Below the pieces are notes generated by a model. It was not told the DNA's origin. It saw only the letters and a list, made by a program, of their open reading frames with translations, and did no database searches. From the NCBI RefSeq assembly GCF_900129285.1, contig NZ_FQUW01000009.1:1-64000 (forward strand): DNA of 64,000 nucleotides. Direction: 5' to 3'. The DNA is from Desulfofundulus australicus DSM 11792. Lineage in GTDB: Bacteria; Bacillota; Desulfotomaculia; Desulfotomaculales; Desulfovirgulaceae. Each line of letters starts with the position of its first letter. Position 1 is the stretch's first letter. Shown here piece by piece: positions 42,564 through 51,473 of this stretch. The position numbers and the translations under genes were made by a program.

Positions 42564-42612
42564 ACCATCATCCTCCGCGCACGGCCGCCCTTTCGCACGA
42601 GGGCGACCACAC

Positions 42613-42840
42613 TTCAAACAGGCAGGTCTCCTGGCTAACGGATCATTGCCCTTCCCCCCGGCCTTCCCGGCCGGCGTTCAACCGCGCTGCTTTTCTTACC
42701 TGCAGCTGTACACGGTGAATGCCTGCGGCCAGTGACCGGGACAAGCTCCCCGACTACAGTGGCGGGACCGCGCCGTTTCCGGGTGGTATGCCACCCGTCC
42801 GGACTTCCCTATTCTCCCCTTCATGGGGCACCTGTTTGAC
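42613..42840 (-). promoter_or_regulatory. Cobalamin riboswitch
   Basis: On the minus strand the aptamer starts with CAAACAGGTGCC, contains the core GCCACTG and a GAATAGGGAA-like segment, and ends with the B12 box AGCCAGGAGACCTGCC followed by TGTTTG, which pairs with the start (P1). Size (about 228 nt) is typical. With the terminator at 42520-42563 it accounts for the 560-bp gap before bzaA. Confidence 0.93.
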
Positions 42841-43046
42841 TATTCAATTATCCAGGGTCTATTTTAACACAGCCGGCCCGGGGCGGGCAAGAAAAATTTT
42901 CCGTGAGATTCAAAATCAACCCCTCCGGCGGGCCGGGAAACCGGTTATGATTTACCAACCGCGGCTCTGGAAATGAACACATAAAAATGATATTATTTAA
43001 AAAAGATTAACAAATTAATTATTTTAAAGAAAGGTAGGGAGAGGCT

Positions 43047-43559
43047 ATGGCCAACCAGTTTGCCGGGCTTTCCAGGGAAGAACTGCTGGCCGTGCTGAGC
43101 GATTTTGCCAAGCGCTGGCTGGCCCACGACGGGCTGTGGTTCCAGGCCGTGGAGCGGGAGCATGGCATGGAGGCAGCCATCAGGGCCGATGCGGCCGCCT
43201 GGGAACAATTCACGGTCAACGAAGCCAGGCGGATCATGAAGCTGCACGGCATCCCGGAAAACGGGGGCATCCCGGCATTAAAAAAGGCGCTGGGATACCG
43301 CCTGTACGCCCTGCTCAACCGCCAGGAAATTGTCGATGTGGACGAGAACCGGATTATTTTCCGCATGAACGACTGCCGGGTGCAGTCGGCCCGCAAAAGG
43401 AAAAACCTGCCCGACTTCCCCTGCAAAACCGTGGGGCTGGTGGAATATACGGAGTTTGCCCGGGCCATCGACCCGCGCATTAAAACCCGCTGCGTCTGCT
43501 GCCCGCCCGACGAGCACCCGGAAGAATATTACTGCGCCTGGGAATTCTGGATCGACTGA
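43047..43559 (+). CDS. Conserved hypothetical protein (DUF6125-like)
   Basis: A 170-residue soluble protein. It contains RWLAHDGLWFQAVEREHGME, TVNEARRIMKLHGI and, near the C-terminus, NDCRVQSARKRKNLPDFPCK and TRCVCCPPDEHP. I recall this pattern in a family of uncharacterised proteins of anaerobic bacteria and archaea (DUF6125). The histidine/aspartate and cysteine residues suggest ligand or metal binding. The ATG follows AAAGGTAGGGAGAGGCT. It is a single gene convergent with the FAH-family gene. Function unknown. Confidence 0.75.
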   Translation: MANQFAGLSREELLAVLSDFAKRWLAHDGLWFQAVEREHGMEAAIRADAAAWEQFTVNEARRIMKLHGIPENGGIPALKKALGYRLYALLNRQEIVDVDENRIIFRMNDCRVQSARKRKNLPDFPCKTVGLVEYTEFARAIDPRIKTRCVCCPPDEHPEEYYCAWEFWID

Positions 43560-43593
43560 ACGGCTTTCACCCGTGCCGGGCGCCGGCGGTCAG

Positions 43594-44355
43594 CTAGGCG
43601 CCCGACACGATCACATTGGCCAGCCGGCCGATGCCGGATATAACCACCTCCACCTGATCGCCCGGCTGTACCGGCCCCACCCCGGCGGGAGTACCCGTAA
43701 GGATGACATCCCCGGGCAAAAGGGTCATAATATGGGAAATAAAACTGACCAGCCGGTATACGGGAAAAATAAGCTGTGAGGTGGAGGAGTGCTGCTTTCT
43801 CTCCCCGTTGAGGTAAAGTGAAACTTCCCTGTCCCCCGGATCCAGGCCGGTGACGATATAGGGCCCCAGGGGCAGGAAGGTGTCGAAGGATTTGGCCCGG
43901 GTCCACTGCCCGTCCTTTTTCTGGAGGTCCCGGGCAGTAATATCATTGGCGCAGGTATACCCCAGAATGTATTCCGCGGCCTCTTCCTCCTGCACCTGCC
44001 AGGCCTTTTTCCCCATCACCACCGCCAGCTCGGCTTCGTAGTCCACCTGCCGGCTCATGGCAGGATAAACAACAGGTTTTCCCGGACCGGTTACAGCTGT
44101 GGGCGGTTTGAGAAACAGCACCGGTTCCTCCGGCAGGGAAAGGCCCAGCTCCAGGGCGTGATCCCGGTAATTAAGCCCCACACATACCGCCTTTGTGGGC
44201 AGGCAGGGCGCCAGCAGTTCCACTTCCGCCAGGGCAAACCGCCGTCCCGGGACCGGTTCCAGAGATTGAAAGGGGTCGGCCACAGGCAGAACCGTGTCAC
44301 CATCAACTATGCCGAAAAAAGTCTGTCCCTCATAATGAAAGCGGCCAATACGCAC
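43594..44355 (-). CDS. Fumarylacetoacetate hydrolase-family protein
   Basis: A protein of about 253 residues with the FAH fold, which hydrolyses or decarboxylates beta-keto acids with a divalent metal. Conserved elements are CVGLNYRDHALELG, PVLFLKPPTAVTGPG, the metal ligands in YEAELAVVMGKKA, ANDITARDLQKKDGQWTRAKS and VILTGTPAGVGPVQPGD. The GTG at 44355 lies 9 bases after CAGGGG. A GTG at 44424 would add 23 residues that include CQDCGK and CKQGC, a zinc-ribbon-like extension not typical of the family; its reality is uncertain. Confidence 0.9.
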   Translation of the reverse strand: MRIGRFHYEGQTFFGIVDGDTVLPVADPFQSLEPVPGRRFALAEVELLAPCLPTKAVCVGLNYRDHALELGLSLPEEPVLFLKPPTAVTGPGKPVVYPAMSRQVDYEAELAVVMGKKAWQVQEEEAAEYILGYTCANDITARDLQKKDGQWTRAKSFDTFLPLGPYIVTGLDPGDREVSLYLNGERKQHSSTSQLIFPVYRLVSFISHIMTLLPGDVILTGTPAGVGPVQPGDQVEVVISGIGRLANVIVSGA

Positions 44356-44605
44356 AAAAAAACACCCCTGTTTACAGCGTTGATTTTCCAGTGTTATTTT
44401 ACCACAGTCCTGACACTCTTTCACCCGGAGCTCTCACCTTCCGGCAAGGACGAAGGCGGGCCCGGGACCCTGGATAGCCGGGGCCGGCGCCTGAAGAGCG
44501 GAGAGCCAAATGAGTCGGAAACACTTCCGGAGACCCAAAATTGAGCGCCAACTTGATCCGCAAGGCTTATGGTGTGGACGGGAGCTAATCACGCCCGGCG
44601 AGAAA

Positions 44606-44656
44606 GTGCGATACACCTTGATTTGTCACGTAAAACAGTGATACACTTATTTACGT
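44606..44656 (+). promoter_or_regulatory. Tandem repeat in the toxin-antitoxin promoter
   Basis: GATACAC occurs at 44610-44616 and 44640-44646, each followed by a TT-ATTT segment and then ACGT (44628-44631 and 44653-44656). The repeat unit spans about 25-30 bp just upstream of the antitoxin gene and may be the autoregulatory operator. Confidence 0.5.
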
Positions 44657-44669
44657 GGAGGTGAGGGAT

Positions 44670-44909
44670 GTGGAATACCAGAATGTTACCCTTTCGCTAC
44701 CCAGGGAAGTGTTGCGCCGGGCAAAACATATCGCAATTGAGCGCGGAACCTCGCTCTCCGGTCTTCTCACCCATTTACTCGAGGAACTAACGCGCAAAGA
44801 AGACGAATACTGCAGAGCAAAAGAATACCATCTGGCCATGCTGGACGAATTTGACCTGGCAACAAAGGGAAACATCACCTGGACCAGGAGCGATCTCCAT
44901 GACCGGTAA
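44670..44909 (+). CDS. Ribbon-helix-helix antitoxin (VapB-type)
   Basis: A 79-residue protein with an N-terminal RHH DNA-binding fold (QNVTLSLPREVLRRAKHIAIERGTSL-type pattern, strand then two helices) and a C-terminal tail that would wrap the toxin. The GTG at 44670 lies 5 bases after GGAGGTGA; an earlier GTG at 44655 lies inside that ribosome site. Its end overlaps the toxin start by 11 bp. Expected to neutralise the PIN toxin and to repress its own promoter. Confidence 0.82.
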   Translation: MEYQNVTLSLPREVLRRAKHIAIERGTSLSGLLTHLLEELTRKEDEYCRAKEYHLAMLDEFDLATKGNITWTRSDLHDR

Positions 44910-45345
44910 AAACAGCAACCGGCAATTTGTGGATGCCAACGTACTGGTCTATGCCCACGATTTGTCAGCCGGGGGAAAACACGTACGGGCTAAAGCCCTG
45001 GTCGAAGAACTCTGGCAATCGGGGGAAGGCTGTCTCAGCGTGCAGGTATTGCAGGAGTTCTACGTTACGGTAACACAAAAAGTCCGCCGACCGCTTGCAC
45101 CGGAAACGGCATCACGAATCGTTGAATATCTGTCGAACTGGCACGTGCACACCCCGAATGTGGGCGATGTGCTGGAAGCTATCAGGATCCACCAGCGGTA
45201 CGCCATATCCTTTTGGGACGCGATGATTATTCGTAGCGCTGCCGCACTGGGCTGCAAGGTCATCTGGTCCGAAGATATGAACCCCGGACAGTATTATGTA
45301 GAGGTAAAGGTTATAAATCCTTTTGCACCGGATGCCCGGCCATAA
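44899..45345 (+). CDS. PIN-domain toxin (VapC-type)
   Basis: A 148-residue PIN-domain ribonuclease. The first acidic motif is FVDANVLVYAHD, the conserved Glu lies in QVLQEFYVTVT, and the third acidic region is ISFWDAMIIRSAAALG followed by WSEDM. All four acidic positions expected for VapC catalysis are present. The ATG at 44899 follows AGGAG by 8 bases; the open frame from 44851 is only overlap with the antitoxin. Such toxins cleave specific tRNA or rRNA; the target is unknown. Confidence 0.88.
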   Translation: MTGKNSNRQFVDANVLVYAHDLSAGGKHVRAKALVEELWQSGEGCLSVQVLQEFYVTVTQKVRRPLAPETASRIVEYLSNWHVHTPNVGDVLEAIRIHQRYAISFWDAMIIRSAAALGCKVIWSEDMNPGQYYVEVKVINPFAPDARP

Positions 45346-45367
45346 TTCTCCGCCGGTGACCAGCAAC

Positions 45368-45405
45368 AAAGGGCCGGGTCCACCGCCACAGCGGAAACCC
45401 GGCCC
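45368..45405 (-). terminator. Terminator after the SLH-domain gene
   Basis: GGGCCGGGT / ACCCGGCCC, a 9-bp stem with an inner CCGC/GCGG pair, followed on the minus strand by TTTGTTGCTG. Confidence 0.65.
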
Positions 45406-45423
45406 ATCCTGACCGGCCACTAC

Positions 45424-46806
45424 CTAGTTCCCGGAAAGGATATTATCCTGCCCGGGCGCCGGTAATTCTCTGGCTTCTTTTGCTTCAGCCGGCAGTTCAA
45501 TCTTTACTTCGCCGTAGTCGCACCTGTTCACCTGCACCCGCATTTCCACCAGTTCCACCGGTATGCTTTCCTCGCCAAATTTGTTGTTCAGAGCAACCAC
45601 GACAAAAGCCTCCCCGCCCCGGGTCAGATAGTCATCGGTGCCGATATAATCCTTGCCCCAGAGGGAAATGGAGCGGACCATCCGGGCAACTGCATCCAGC
45701 GCCTTCTCAAATTCCGGCCCGGAAAGCTGTGAACGCATGGATGCAGGCAGGTAGAGCTGGAAGAAAGCGGCCAGATCGTCAATCCGCCCGTAGTAGCCAA
45801 GCTCGTACACCGTTTCCCCATTTTTCTGGGTGGTACCCAGGACATGATAATGGAACGCGGATAACAGATCCTCCGGTATCCCCCCGGCACCCATTTGCAT
45901 TTGTTCCCGCATCATGCCCTCCAGTTCGGGCATGCTCATTTTCACCCATTCGGCCTTCCCCGTTGCCGGGTCGGTTACCTTCATGTATAACTGGCCGTCC
46001 ACATAATACTGCTCCATTTCCATCGCGGGCAGCTCTCCCCCGGCGTTGCCGGAATTCACAGGCTCAAAGCGGAACCGGCCGTTCATATACCAGGTGCCGG
46101 GGAGAATCATTTTCATTTCCATCTGCCCCGACATCTTCAAAGCCGGTACCTGAGCGGCCATATCCGCCCGCGGCTTGACAGCCAGATCAAGGGTGGCTTC
46201 CATAGCCATGGTGCGGGCCCGTGCTGCTGCCTGCTGGCTCTTTTTCACCACTTCCATGGCCCGGGGATCGCTGCCGAAGACCCGGGCCAGCAAATCGGCA
46301 GCTTCACCCACCGTAACCTGCTCCGCCGGATCCAGTTCTCCGGTAAGCAGACCCTGGTCGATCAACCAGTTATAAGGAATAGCCCCCCAATGCGCGGGCT
46401 GCAGCGGGCTTTTGACTTCAGGCCTGTACAGCGTCCCGGTCAGGCCCAGGGTGCGGGCCACCATCACGGCTGCCTCCACCCGGGTAACAGGCTGTACGGG
46501 CCGCAAAGTCCCGTCGGCATAACCCGTCATAATCCCTTGCTGCTTCAGGGTGGATAGAGCGGGTAAATACCAGCTCCCCGGTTCAACATCCCCCGCGGGC
46601 AGGGCGGAATCCACAGCCAGAGGTAAGCCAGCCGCCTCGACCAGCATGGCGGCAAAAGCACCGCGGCTGACGGGACCCTGGGGATCGGGTGTTTCCGGGA
46701 AAATTTCCAGCAGGCTTTCCCGGTCCAGCGGCTGGGCAAACACCAGCGAAGCGGGCACCAGGATCAGGAGCAGCAGGGTCAAAATTATTAAAGGTAACCT
46801 GGGCAT
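45424..46806 (-). CDS. Exported SLH-domain protein
   Basis: A 460-residue secreted protein. A signal peptide (RLPLIILTLLLLILVPASLVFA) is followed by two or three S-layer homology repeats (about 35-195: SRGAFAAMLVEAAG, GIMTGYADGTLRPVQPVTR, LIDQGLLTGELDPAEQVTVGE) and a C-terminal half of about 260 residues with many beta strands, similar in style to DUF6612/LppX-like lipid-binding proteins (YYVDGQLYMKV, YHVLGTTQKNGETVYEL). It would be anchored to the cell-wall polymer. Function of the C-terminal domain is not known. It starts with a standard ATG behind GGAGG. Confidence 0.82.
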   Translation of the reverse strand: MPRLPLIILTLLLLILVPASLVFAQPLDRESLLEIFPETPDPQGPVSRGAFAAMLVEAAGLPLAVDSALPAGDVEPGSWYLPALSTLKQQGIMTGYADGTLRPVQPVTRVEAAVMVARTLGLTGTLYRPEVKSPLQPAHWGAIPYNWLIDQGLLTGELDPAEQVTVGEAADLLARVFGSDPRAMEVVKKSQQAAARARTMAMEATLDLAVKPRADMAAQVPALKMSGQMEMKMILPGTWYMNGRFRFEPVNSGNAGGELPAMEMEQYYVDGQLYMKVTDPATGKAEWVKMSMPELEGMMREQMQMGAGGIPEDLLSAFHYHVLGTTQKNGETVYELGYYGRIDDLAAFFQLYLPASMRSQLSGPEFEKALDAVARMVRSISLWGKDYIGTDDYLTRGGEAFVVVALNNKFGEESIPVELVEMRVQVNRCDYGEVKIELPAEAKEARELPAPGQDNILSGN

Positions 46807-46923
46807 TCTTTCACCTCCAGTTTTTCTATACAGGCTCTTACCTTTTTAGCCGAGCGCCTTTCCCCACCCCCCTTAACCGTTTTTGTACCGGCCAGCCCCA
46901 TTGTGATTCCAGCAGTAAGAAGT

Positions 46924-46963
46924 AAAAAAACCGGTTTAAACTACTTTTCTCTGTTTAAACCGG
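46924..46963 (-). terminator. Terminator after the FadR-type gene
   Basis: CCGGTTTAAAC / GTTTAAACCGG, a perfect 11-bp stem, followed on the minus strand by seven T. Confidence 0.85.
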
Positions 46964-47021
46964 AATTTCCTGCAAAAAGGAAAAAAATAATACCGGCGGG
47001 AAATAACACCGTAAATCCCCG

Positions 47022-47666
47022 CTAAATGCGCAAAACCTTTTCCACCTTGTCCAGGTGCTCGAACATGGCCCGGCGGGCATCCTGATCCCGGCCCTCTTTT
47101 ATAGCCTGGAAAATAGCTTTATGCTCGTTCAGCAGGCGCTGGGGGGTGCCGGGCGTCATGTAGAGCTGCATGCGCGCCGCGCGCAGCACTCTCTGCATGG
47201 TACCGGCAATGGTGTTCATCAGCTCCACCAGCAGGGAATTGTGGGTAGCCTCCGCTATGGCATAGTGAAATTTCCAGTCAGCCTTCTCCCCCAGTTCCCC
47301 CGCTTTTATATCGGCCTCCATCTGGGCCAGGGCCTCCTCCATCTGGGCCAGTTCCTCCGGGGTATGCCTCAAGGCAGCCAGGCCGGCCGACTCCACCTCC
47401 AGGATTTTGCGCAGTTCCATCAGCTCTTCCGTGGTATCCCGGTTCATGATCAGGACCAGCGAGAGAACGTTGATTAACTCCTGGGGTTCCACCCGCCGCA
47501 CAAAGGTACCCTCACCGGGCCTTATCTCCAGGATCCCCATGGCTTCCAGGGCGCGGAAGGCCTCCCTTACTGCCGAACGGCCCACCTGGAGCTTTTCCGC
47601 CAGTTCTTTTTCCGAAATCAGCTTGTCCCCGGGATTCAGCACACCCTCGGCAATGAGCTGCTTCAC
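47022..47666 (-). CDS. FadR/FCD-type GntR-family regulator
   Basis: A one-component regulator with an N-terminal winged helix (LAEKLQVGRSAVREAFRALE, RPGEGTFVRR) and a C-terminal FCD effector domain (about 75-210) with the metal-binding Asp/His pattern (HYAIAEATHNSLLVELM). The listed GTG start is minimal: the frame remains open to 47750 and encodes SLKPIKPRKIYEEIIDQV, the expected first helix. No ATG, GTG or TTG exists there, but a CTG at 47750 lies 11 bases after GGGAGG and an ATT at 47726 lies 10 bases after AGGAGG, so a rare start codon is probable. It follows nadC. Ligand unknown. Confidence 0.85.
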   Translation of the reverse strand: MKQLIAEGVLNPGDKLISEKELAEKLQVGRSAVREAFRALEAMGILEIRPGEGTFVRRVEPQELINVLSLVLIMNRDTTEELMELRKILEVESAGLAALRHTPEELAQMEEALAQMEADIKAGELGEKADWKFHYAIAEATHNSLLVELMNTIAGTMQRVLRAARMQLYMTPGTPQRLLNEHKAIFQAIKEGRDQDARRAMFEHLDKVEKVLRI

Positions 47667-47812
47667 CTGATCAATGATTTCCTCATATATTTTCCTGGGC
47701 TTGATGGGTTTTAATGATTCGTAAATGGCCTCCCACCCTCCTGTTTCCAGTCTTCCAGCAGCCTCCCTATCACCGGCCGCCCGCGGGATACGCTTTTCTT
47801 TATTAAATAATT

Positions 47813-48658
47813 CTACAGGGGCTTCATTTCTCCTACATCCAGGCTGATGTCCAGGAAGCGGGCGGAATGGGTGAGGGCACCTACGGAGATGAAGTCCACC
47901 CCCGTACGGGCCACCTCCACAATATTCTGCTCGTTGATTTTCCCCGAAGCCTCCAGACAGGCGCGGCCGGCCACGAGCTCCACCGCCCGGGCCATGGTGG
48001 GAATGTCCATGTTGTCCAGCATGATGATGTCGGCCCCGGCGGCAAGGGCCTCCTCCACCCCGGCCAGGTCCTCAACTTCCACTTCCACCTTCATGGTGTG
48101 GGGTATGCCGGCCCTGGCCAGCTCCACCGCCCGGGTAATGCCCCCGGCCACCTTGATGTGGTTGTCCTTGATCAGGACGGCATCGTACAGACCGAAGCGG
48201 TGGTTGAGGGCCCCTCCCACCCGCACGGCGTACTTTTCCAGAACCCGCAGGCCGGGGGTGGTCTTACGGGTGTCCACTATCCTGGCCTTGAAGTTCCGGA
48301 TGAGGTCCACCAGCCTGGCGGTATAAGTGGCAATGCCCGACATGCGCTGCAGGAGGTTTAAGGCTACCCGCTCACCGCTCAAAATAGCCCGGGCCTCCCC
48401 TTCCACCCGGGCCAGGAGCTGCCCGGCCTGAACCCTTTCCCCCTCCCGCACCCGGATCTGGAAGGAGATATGCGGGGAAAGCCGGCGGAAAACGGCTCCC
48501 GCCACCGGCAGGCCGGCCACCACCCCCGCCTCCTTGGCATGGATGAACCCGATGGTGGTGTAACCCGGCGGTACGATGCTGTTGGTGGTCACATCTCCCG
48601 TGCCTATGTCCTCCCTGAGCACCCGGTCGATAAGTTCCTCCAAAACAATGTCCTGCAC
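47813..48658 (-). CDS. nadC: Nicotinate-nucleotide pyrophosphorylase (carboxylating)
   Basis: A 281-residue quinolinate phosphoribosyltransferase that makes nicotinate mononucleotide from quinolinate and PRPP. Signature stretches are TRKTTPGLRVLEKYAVRVGG, NHRFGLYDAVLIKDNHI and the EVEVEDLAGVEEALAAGAD/IMLDN barrel end. The GTG start follows GGGGGGAAGC. Third gene of nadA-nadB-nadC, 54 bp after nadB. Confidence 0.95.
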   Translation of the reverse strand: MQDIVLEELIDRVLREDIGTGDVTTNSIVPPGYTTIGFIHAKEAGVVAGLPVAGAVFRRLSPHISFQIRVREGERVQAGQLLARVEGEARAILSGERVALNLLQRMSGIATYTARLVDLIRNFKARIVDTRKTTPGLRVLEKYAVRVGGALNHRFGLYDAVLIKDNHIKVAGGITRAVELARAGIPHTMKVEVEVEDLAGVEEALAAGADIIMLDNMDIPTMARAVELVAGRACLEASGKINEQNIVEVARTGVDFISVGALTHSARFLDISLDVGEMKPL

Positions 48659-48712
48659 GCTTCCCCCCCCCCTTATAAGGCTCCCGGAATGCGCCCGTCC
48701 GGACCGGACCCT

Positions 48713-50293
48713 CTAGCGGCGCAGGATGATATGTTTTAACCACAGATCCCGGGGCTGGGGATAATCAAGGCGGTAATGCCCGCCCCGGCTCTCCGTACGG
48801 ATCAACGCCGCCTGGGCAATCAGCTGCCCGGCCAGGAGCATGTTCCGGACTTCCATCTCTTCCACGTTCCGGGCCCGGTATTCGGCCAGGTGGGCCCACT
48901 CTTCAAAAAACGCCAGGGCTTTCTCCAGCCCCTGGGCCGTGCGAACCGGCCCCACATATTTCCCCATCACGCTCTGTATTTCCCGGCGCAGGTGGGCCAC
49001 GTCCATTTCAGGGGCGTCGCCCAGTTCCCGGCAGGAAAATTCCGGGTGACCGGAACGCCGCGGTGGAAGGCTGTTCACCCGCTCCACAATACGGCCGCCG
49101 AAAACCAGTCCGTCCAGCAGGGAATTGCTGGCCAGGCGGTTGGCCCCGTGCACCCCCTGGCAGGCTACCTCGCCGCAGGCATAAAGCCCCTCGATACTGG
49201 TTTCTCCATAAAGGTTGGTTTTTACTCCTCCCATCATATAATGGGCTGCCGGAGCAACGGGAATGAGGTCCCTGGTGATGTCCAGCCCGTAAGAAGCGCA
49301 GGTGCGGCTGATGGTGGGAAAGCGCTGCTGGACCTTTTCCGGATCCAGGTGGGAGAGATCGAGGAAAACCCTGTCCGAAGCGGTGCTGCCCATCTCTTTC
49401 AGGATGGCCCTTACCACCACATCCCGGGGAGCCAGCTCCGCCAGATCGTGGTAACGGGGCATAAACCGCTCCCCATAGCGGTTCCGCAGGTACGCACCTT
49501 CACCCCGCACGGCTTCGGAAATGAGAAATGGCGGCGCCCCCGGCAGGCTCAGGACAGTGGGGTGGAACTGGATGAACTCCATGTCCATCACTTCCGCACC
49601 GGCCCGCCAGGCCATGGCAATGCCGTCCCCGGTGGCCACCGCGGGGTTGGTATTGTGCTCGAAAAGCTGGCCCAGGCCGCCGGTGGCCAGGACCACCGCC
49701 CGCCCCCAGAAGACCCTGAGTTCCCCCGAGGAGCCGTCCAGGGCCAGCACGCCGTAACAGGTGTTGTCCTGCACCAGGAGGTCCACCGCGAAATGGTTTT
49801 CCCGCACTTCAATGTTGGGCGACAGGCGCGCCTGCCCGGAAAGGACCCGCTGGATCTCCGCCCCCGTGGCATCCCCGGCGGCATGGAGAATGCGCCGCCG
49901 GCTGTGGGCCCCTTCCCGGGTCAGGGCCAGTTGCCCGTTTTCCCGGTCGAACCGTGCCCCCATAGCGATTAATTCCCGCACCCTGCCCGGCCCCTCGTTG
50001 ACCAGCACATTCACCGCTTCAGGATCGCAGAGGCCCGCCCCGGCGGCCAGGGTATCCTTCAGGTGCAGGGCGGGAGAATCGGAATGACCCAGGGCGGCGG
50101 CAATACCTCCCTGGGCCTTATCGGTGTTGCTATCTTCCATGGTGTACTTGGTCAGCACCACTACCTGCCGGTCGAAACGGCTGGCCGCGTACGCAGTATA
50201 CAACCCGGCTATGCCACTGCCCAGGATTACATAGTCCCAGTTTTCCTGGGGCAGCTGCCGGGTATCGAAGTTAACCAGGTATCTTCCTATCAA
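48713..50293 (-). CDS. nadB: L-aspartate oxidase
   Basis: A 526-residue flavoprotein that oxidises aspartate to iminoaspartate; under anaerobic conditions fumarate can serve as electron acceptor. The FAD-binding motif VILGSGIAGLYTAYAAS, the active-site region HSRRRILHAAGDATG, the FIQFHPT segment and the MGGVKTNLYGETSIEGLYACGE stretch are present. The TTG at 50293 lies 8 bases after GGAGGG and the gene begins 21 bp after nadA. Confidence 0.95.
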   Translation of the reverse strand: MIGRYLVNFDTRQLPQENWDYVILGSGIAGLYTAYAASRFDRQVVVLTKYTMEDSNTDKAQGGIAAALGHSDSPALHLKDTLAAGAGLCDPEAVNVLVNEGPGRVRELIAMGARFDRENGQLALTREGAHSRRRILHAAGDATGAEIQRVLSGQARLSPNIEVRENHFAVDLLVQDNTCYGVLALDGSSGELRVFWGRAVVLATGGLGQLFEHNTNPAVATGDGIAMAWRAGAEVMDMEFIQFHPTVLSLPGAPPFLISEAVRGEGAYLRNRYGERFMPRYHDLAELAPRDVVVRAILKEMGSTASDRVFLDLSHLDPEKVQQRFPTISRTCASYGLDITRDLIPVAPAAHYMMGGVKTNLYGETSIEGLYACGEVACQGVHGANRLASNSLLDGLVFGGRIVERVNSLPPRRSGHPEFSCRELGDAPEMDVAHLRREIQSVMGKYVGPVRTAQGLEKALAFFEEWAHLAEYRARNVEEMEVRNMLLAGQLIAQAALIRTESRGGHYRLDYPQPRDLWLKHIILRR

Positions 50294-50314
50294 TCCTCAA
50301 TCCCTCCTCTGGAA

Positions 50315-51241
50315 TCAGGTCACCGCCAGCATCCTCTCCAGGGAGCGCAGGGCCTTTTCCCGGATCTCCGGCGGCACCGTCACCCGCGGTTCCAGGGTAA
50401 CCAGTGCCCGGTGCACCTTTTCCAGGGTGGTGGCTTTCATGTTCGGACAGATTAACTTATCGGAAGCCAGGTAAAACTCCTTGTCCGGGCATTGCTTGCG
50501 GAACTGGTGCAGGATACCCGTTTCCGTGCCGATGATGAACTCCCTGGCACTGCTCTCCCGGGCAAAGCGGATCATCCCCGTGGTGCTGGCCACGGCATCG
50601 GCCAGGTTAATTACTTCCGGGTGACATTCCGGGTGCACCAGCACCAGGGCTTCGGGATGGGCTTCCCTGGCAGCCAGCACATCTTCCGCAAACAACCTGT
50701 CGTGGGTGTTGCAGTAACCTTCCCAGAGGTGGATTTTCCTTCCCGTCTGCCTGGCCACGTATTGCCCCAGGTTCTTATCGGGGATGAACAGTACGGGCCG
50801 GTCTTCAGGCAGGGAGGAAACGACCTTCACCGCGTTGGCACTGGTGCAGCAGACATCACTTTCGGCCTTGACGGCGGCCGAAGTATTCACGTAGCAGACC
50901 ACGATTACCCCCGGGATTTCTTTTTTTCTCTCCCGCAGGGCTTCCACGGTGACCATGTCGGCCATGGGGCAGCCCGCTTTGATTTCGGGCAGGAGCACAA
51001 TTTTATCGGGAGACAAAATGGCCGCGCTCTCGGCCATAAAGTGGACACCGCAGAAAACAATGACTTCCGCGTCGGTTTTGGCGGCCTGCTGGGCCAGCCC
51101 CAGAGAATCCCCCACAAAATCGGCAATCTCCTGGACCTCCGGGCGCTGATAGACGTGGCTTAAAATTACCGCCCGCCGCTCCTTTTTTAACCGTTTAATT
51201 TCTTCAGATAAATAACGAACCTTTTCCTCATTACCGGACAT
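50315..51241 (-). CDS. nadA: Quinolinate synthase
   Basis: A 308-residue NadA, a [4Fe-4S] enzyme condensing iminoaspartate with dihydroxyacetone phosphate to quinolinate. The three cluster-ligand cysteine regions are GCHFMAES-like ([13 protein letters not shown]), [20 protein letters not shown] and [14 protein letters not shown]; the C-terminal Cys lies in the [14 protein letters not shown] context of the family. The ATG at 51241 lies 10 bases after AAGGAG. First gene of the nad operon, behind the promoter at 51358-51387. Confidence 0.95.
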   Translation of the reverse strand: MSGNEEKVRYLSEEIKRLKKERRAVILSHVYQRPEVQEIADFVGDSLGLAQQAAKTDAEVIVFCGVHFMAESAAILSPDKIVLLPEIKAGCPMADMVTVEALRERKKEIPGVIVVCYVNTSAAVKAESDVCCTSANAVKVVSSLPEDRPVLFIPDKNLGQYVARQTGRKIHLWEGYCNTHDRLFAEDVLAAREAHPEALVLVHPECHPEVINLADAVASTTGMIRFARESSAREFIIGTETGILHQFRKQCPDKEFYLASDKLICPNMKATTLEKVHRALVTLEPRVTVPPEIREKALRSLERMLAVT

Positions 51242-51357
51242 GCATGTTTCACTCCTTACACCATAGAACCAGCAGAAAAGAAAAAACCACCTTCTACCCC
51301 AGCGCCCGCGGAAAAAAACCGCAAAAAGCCACCAAAAATGTCAACAATCATGAGATA

Positions 51358-51387
51358 ATTCTAACCACAGGGGCAGAAGATTGTCAA
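51358..51387 (-). promoter_or_regulatory. Sigma-A promoter of nadABC
   Basis: On the minus strand TTGACA, 18 bases, TAGAAT, about 115 bases upstream of nadA. The leader holds no recognised riboswitch. Confidence 0.75.
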
Positions 51388-51473
51388 GATCCGGGTTACA
51401 GCAGGGGATCCGGCCCCAAACCGCATCTCGAGGCATTGCAGGCCGGGTTTTACCGGCGCCGGGAGCACAGCTT

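Noticed and set aside
42613-42840. Short open frames in the gap upstream of bzaA
   Set aside because: The region is fully explained by the cobalamin aptamer.
43571-43610. GC-rich hairpin between the DUF6125-like and FAH-family genes as a terminator
   Set aside because: It can form a long stem but has no T-tract on either strand and overlaps a stop codon.
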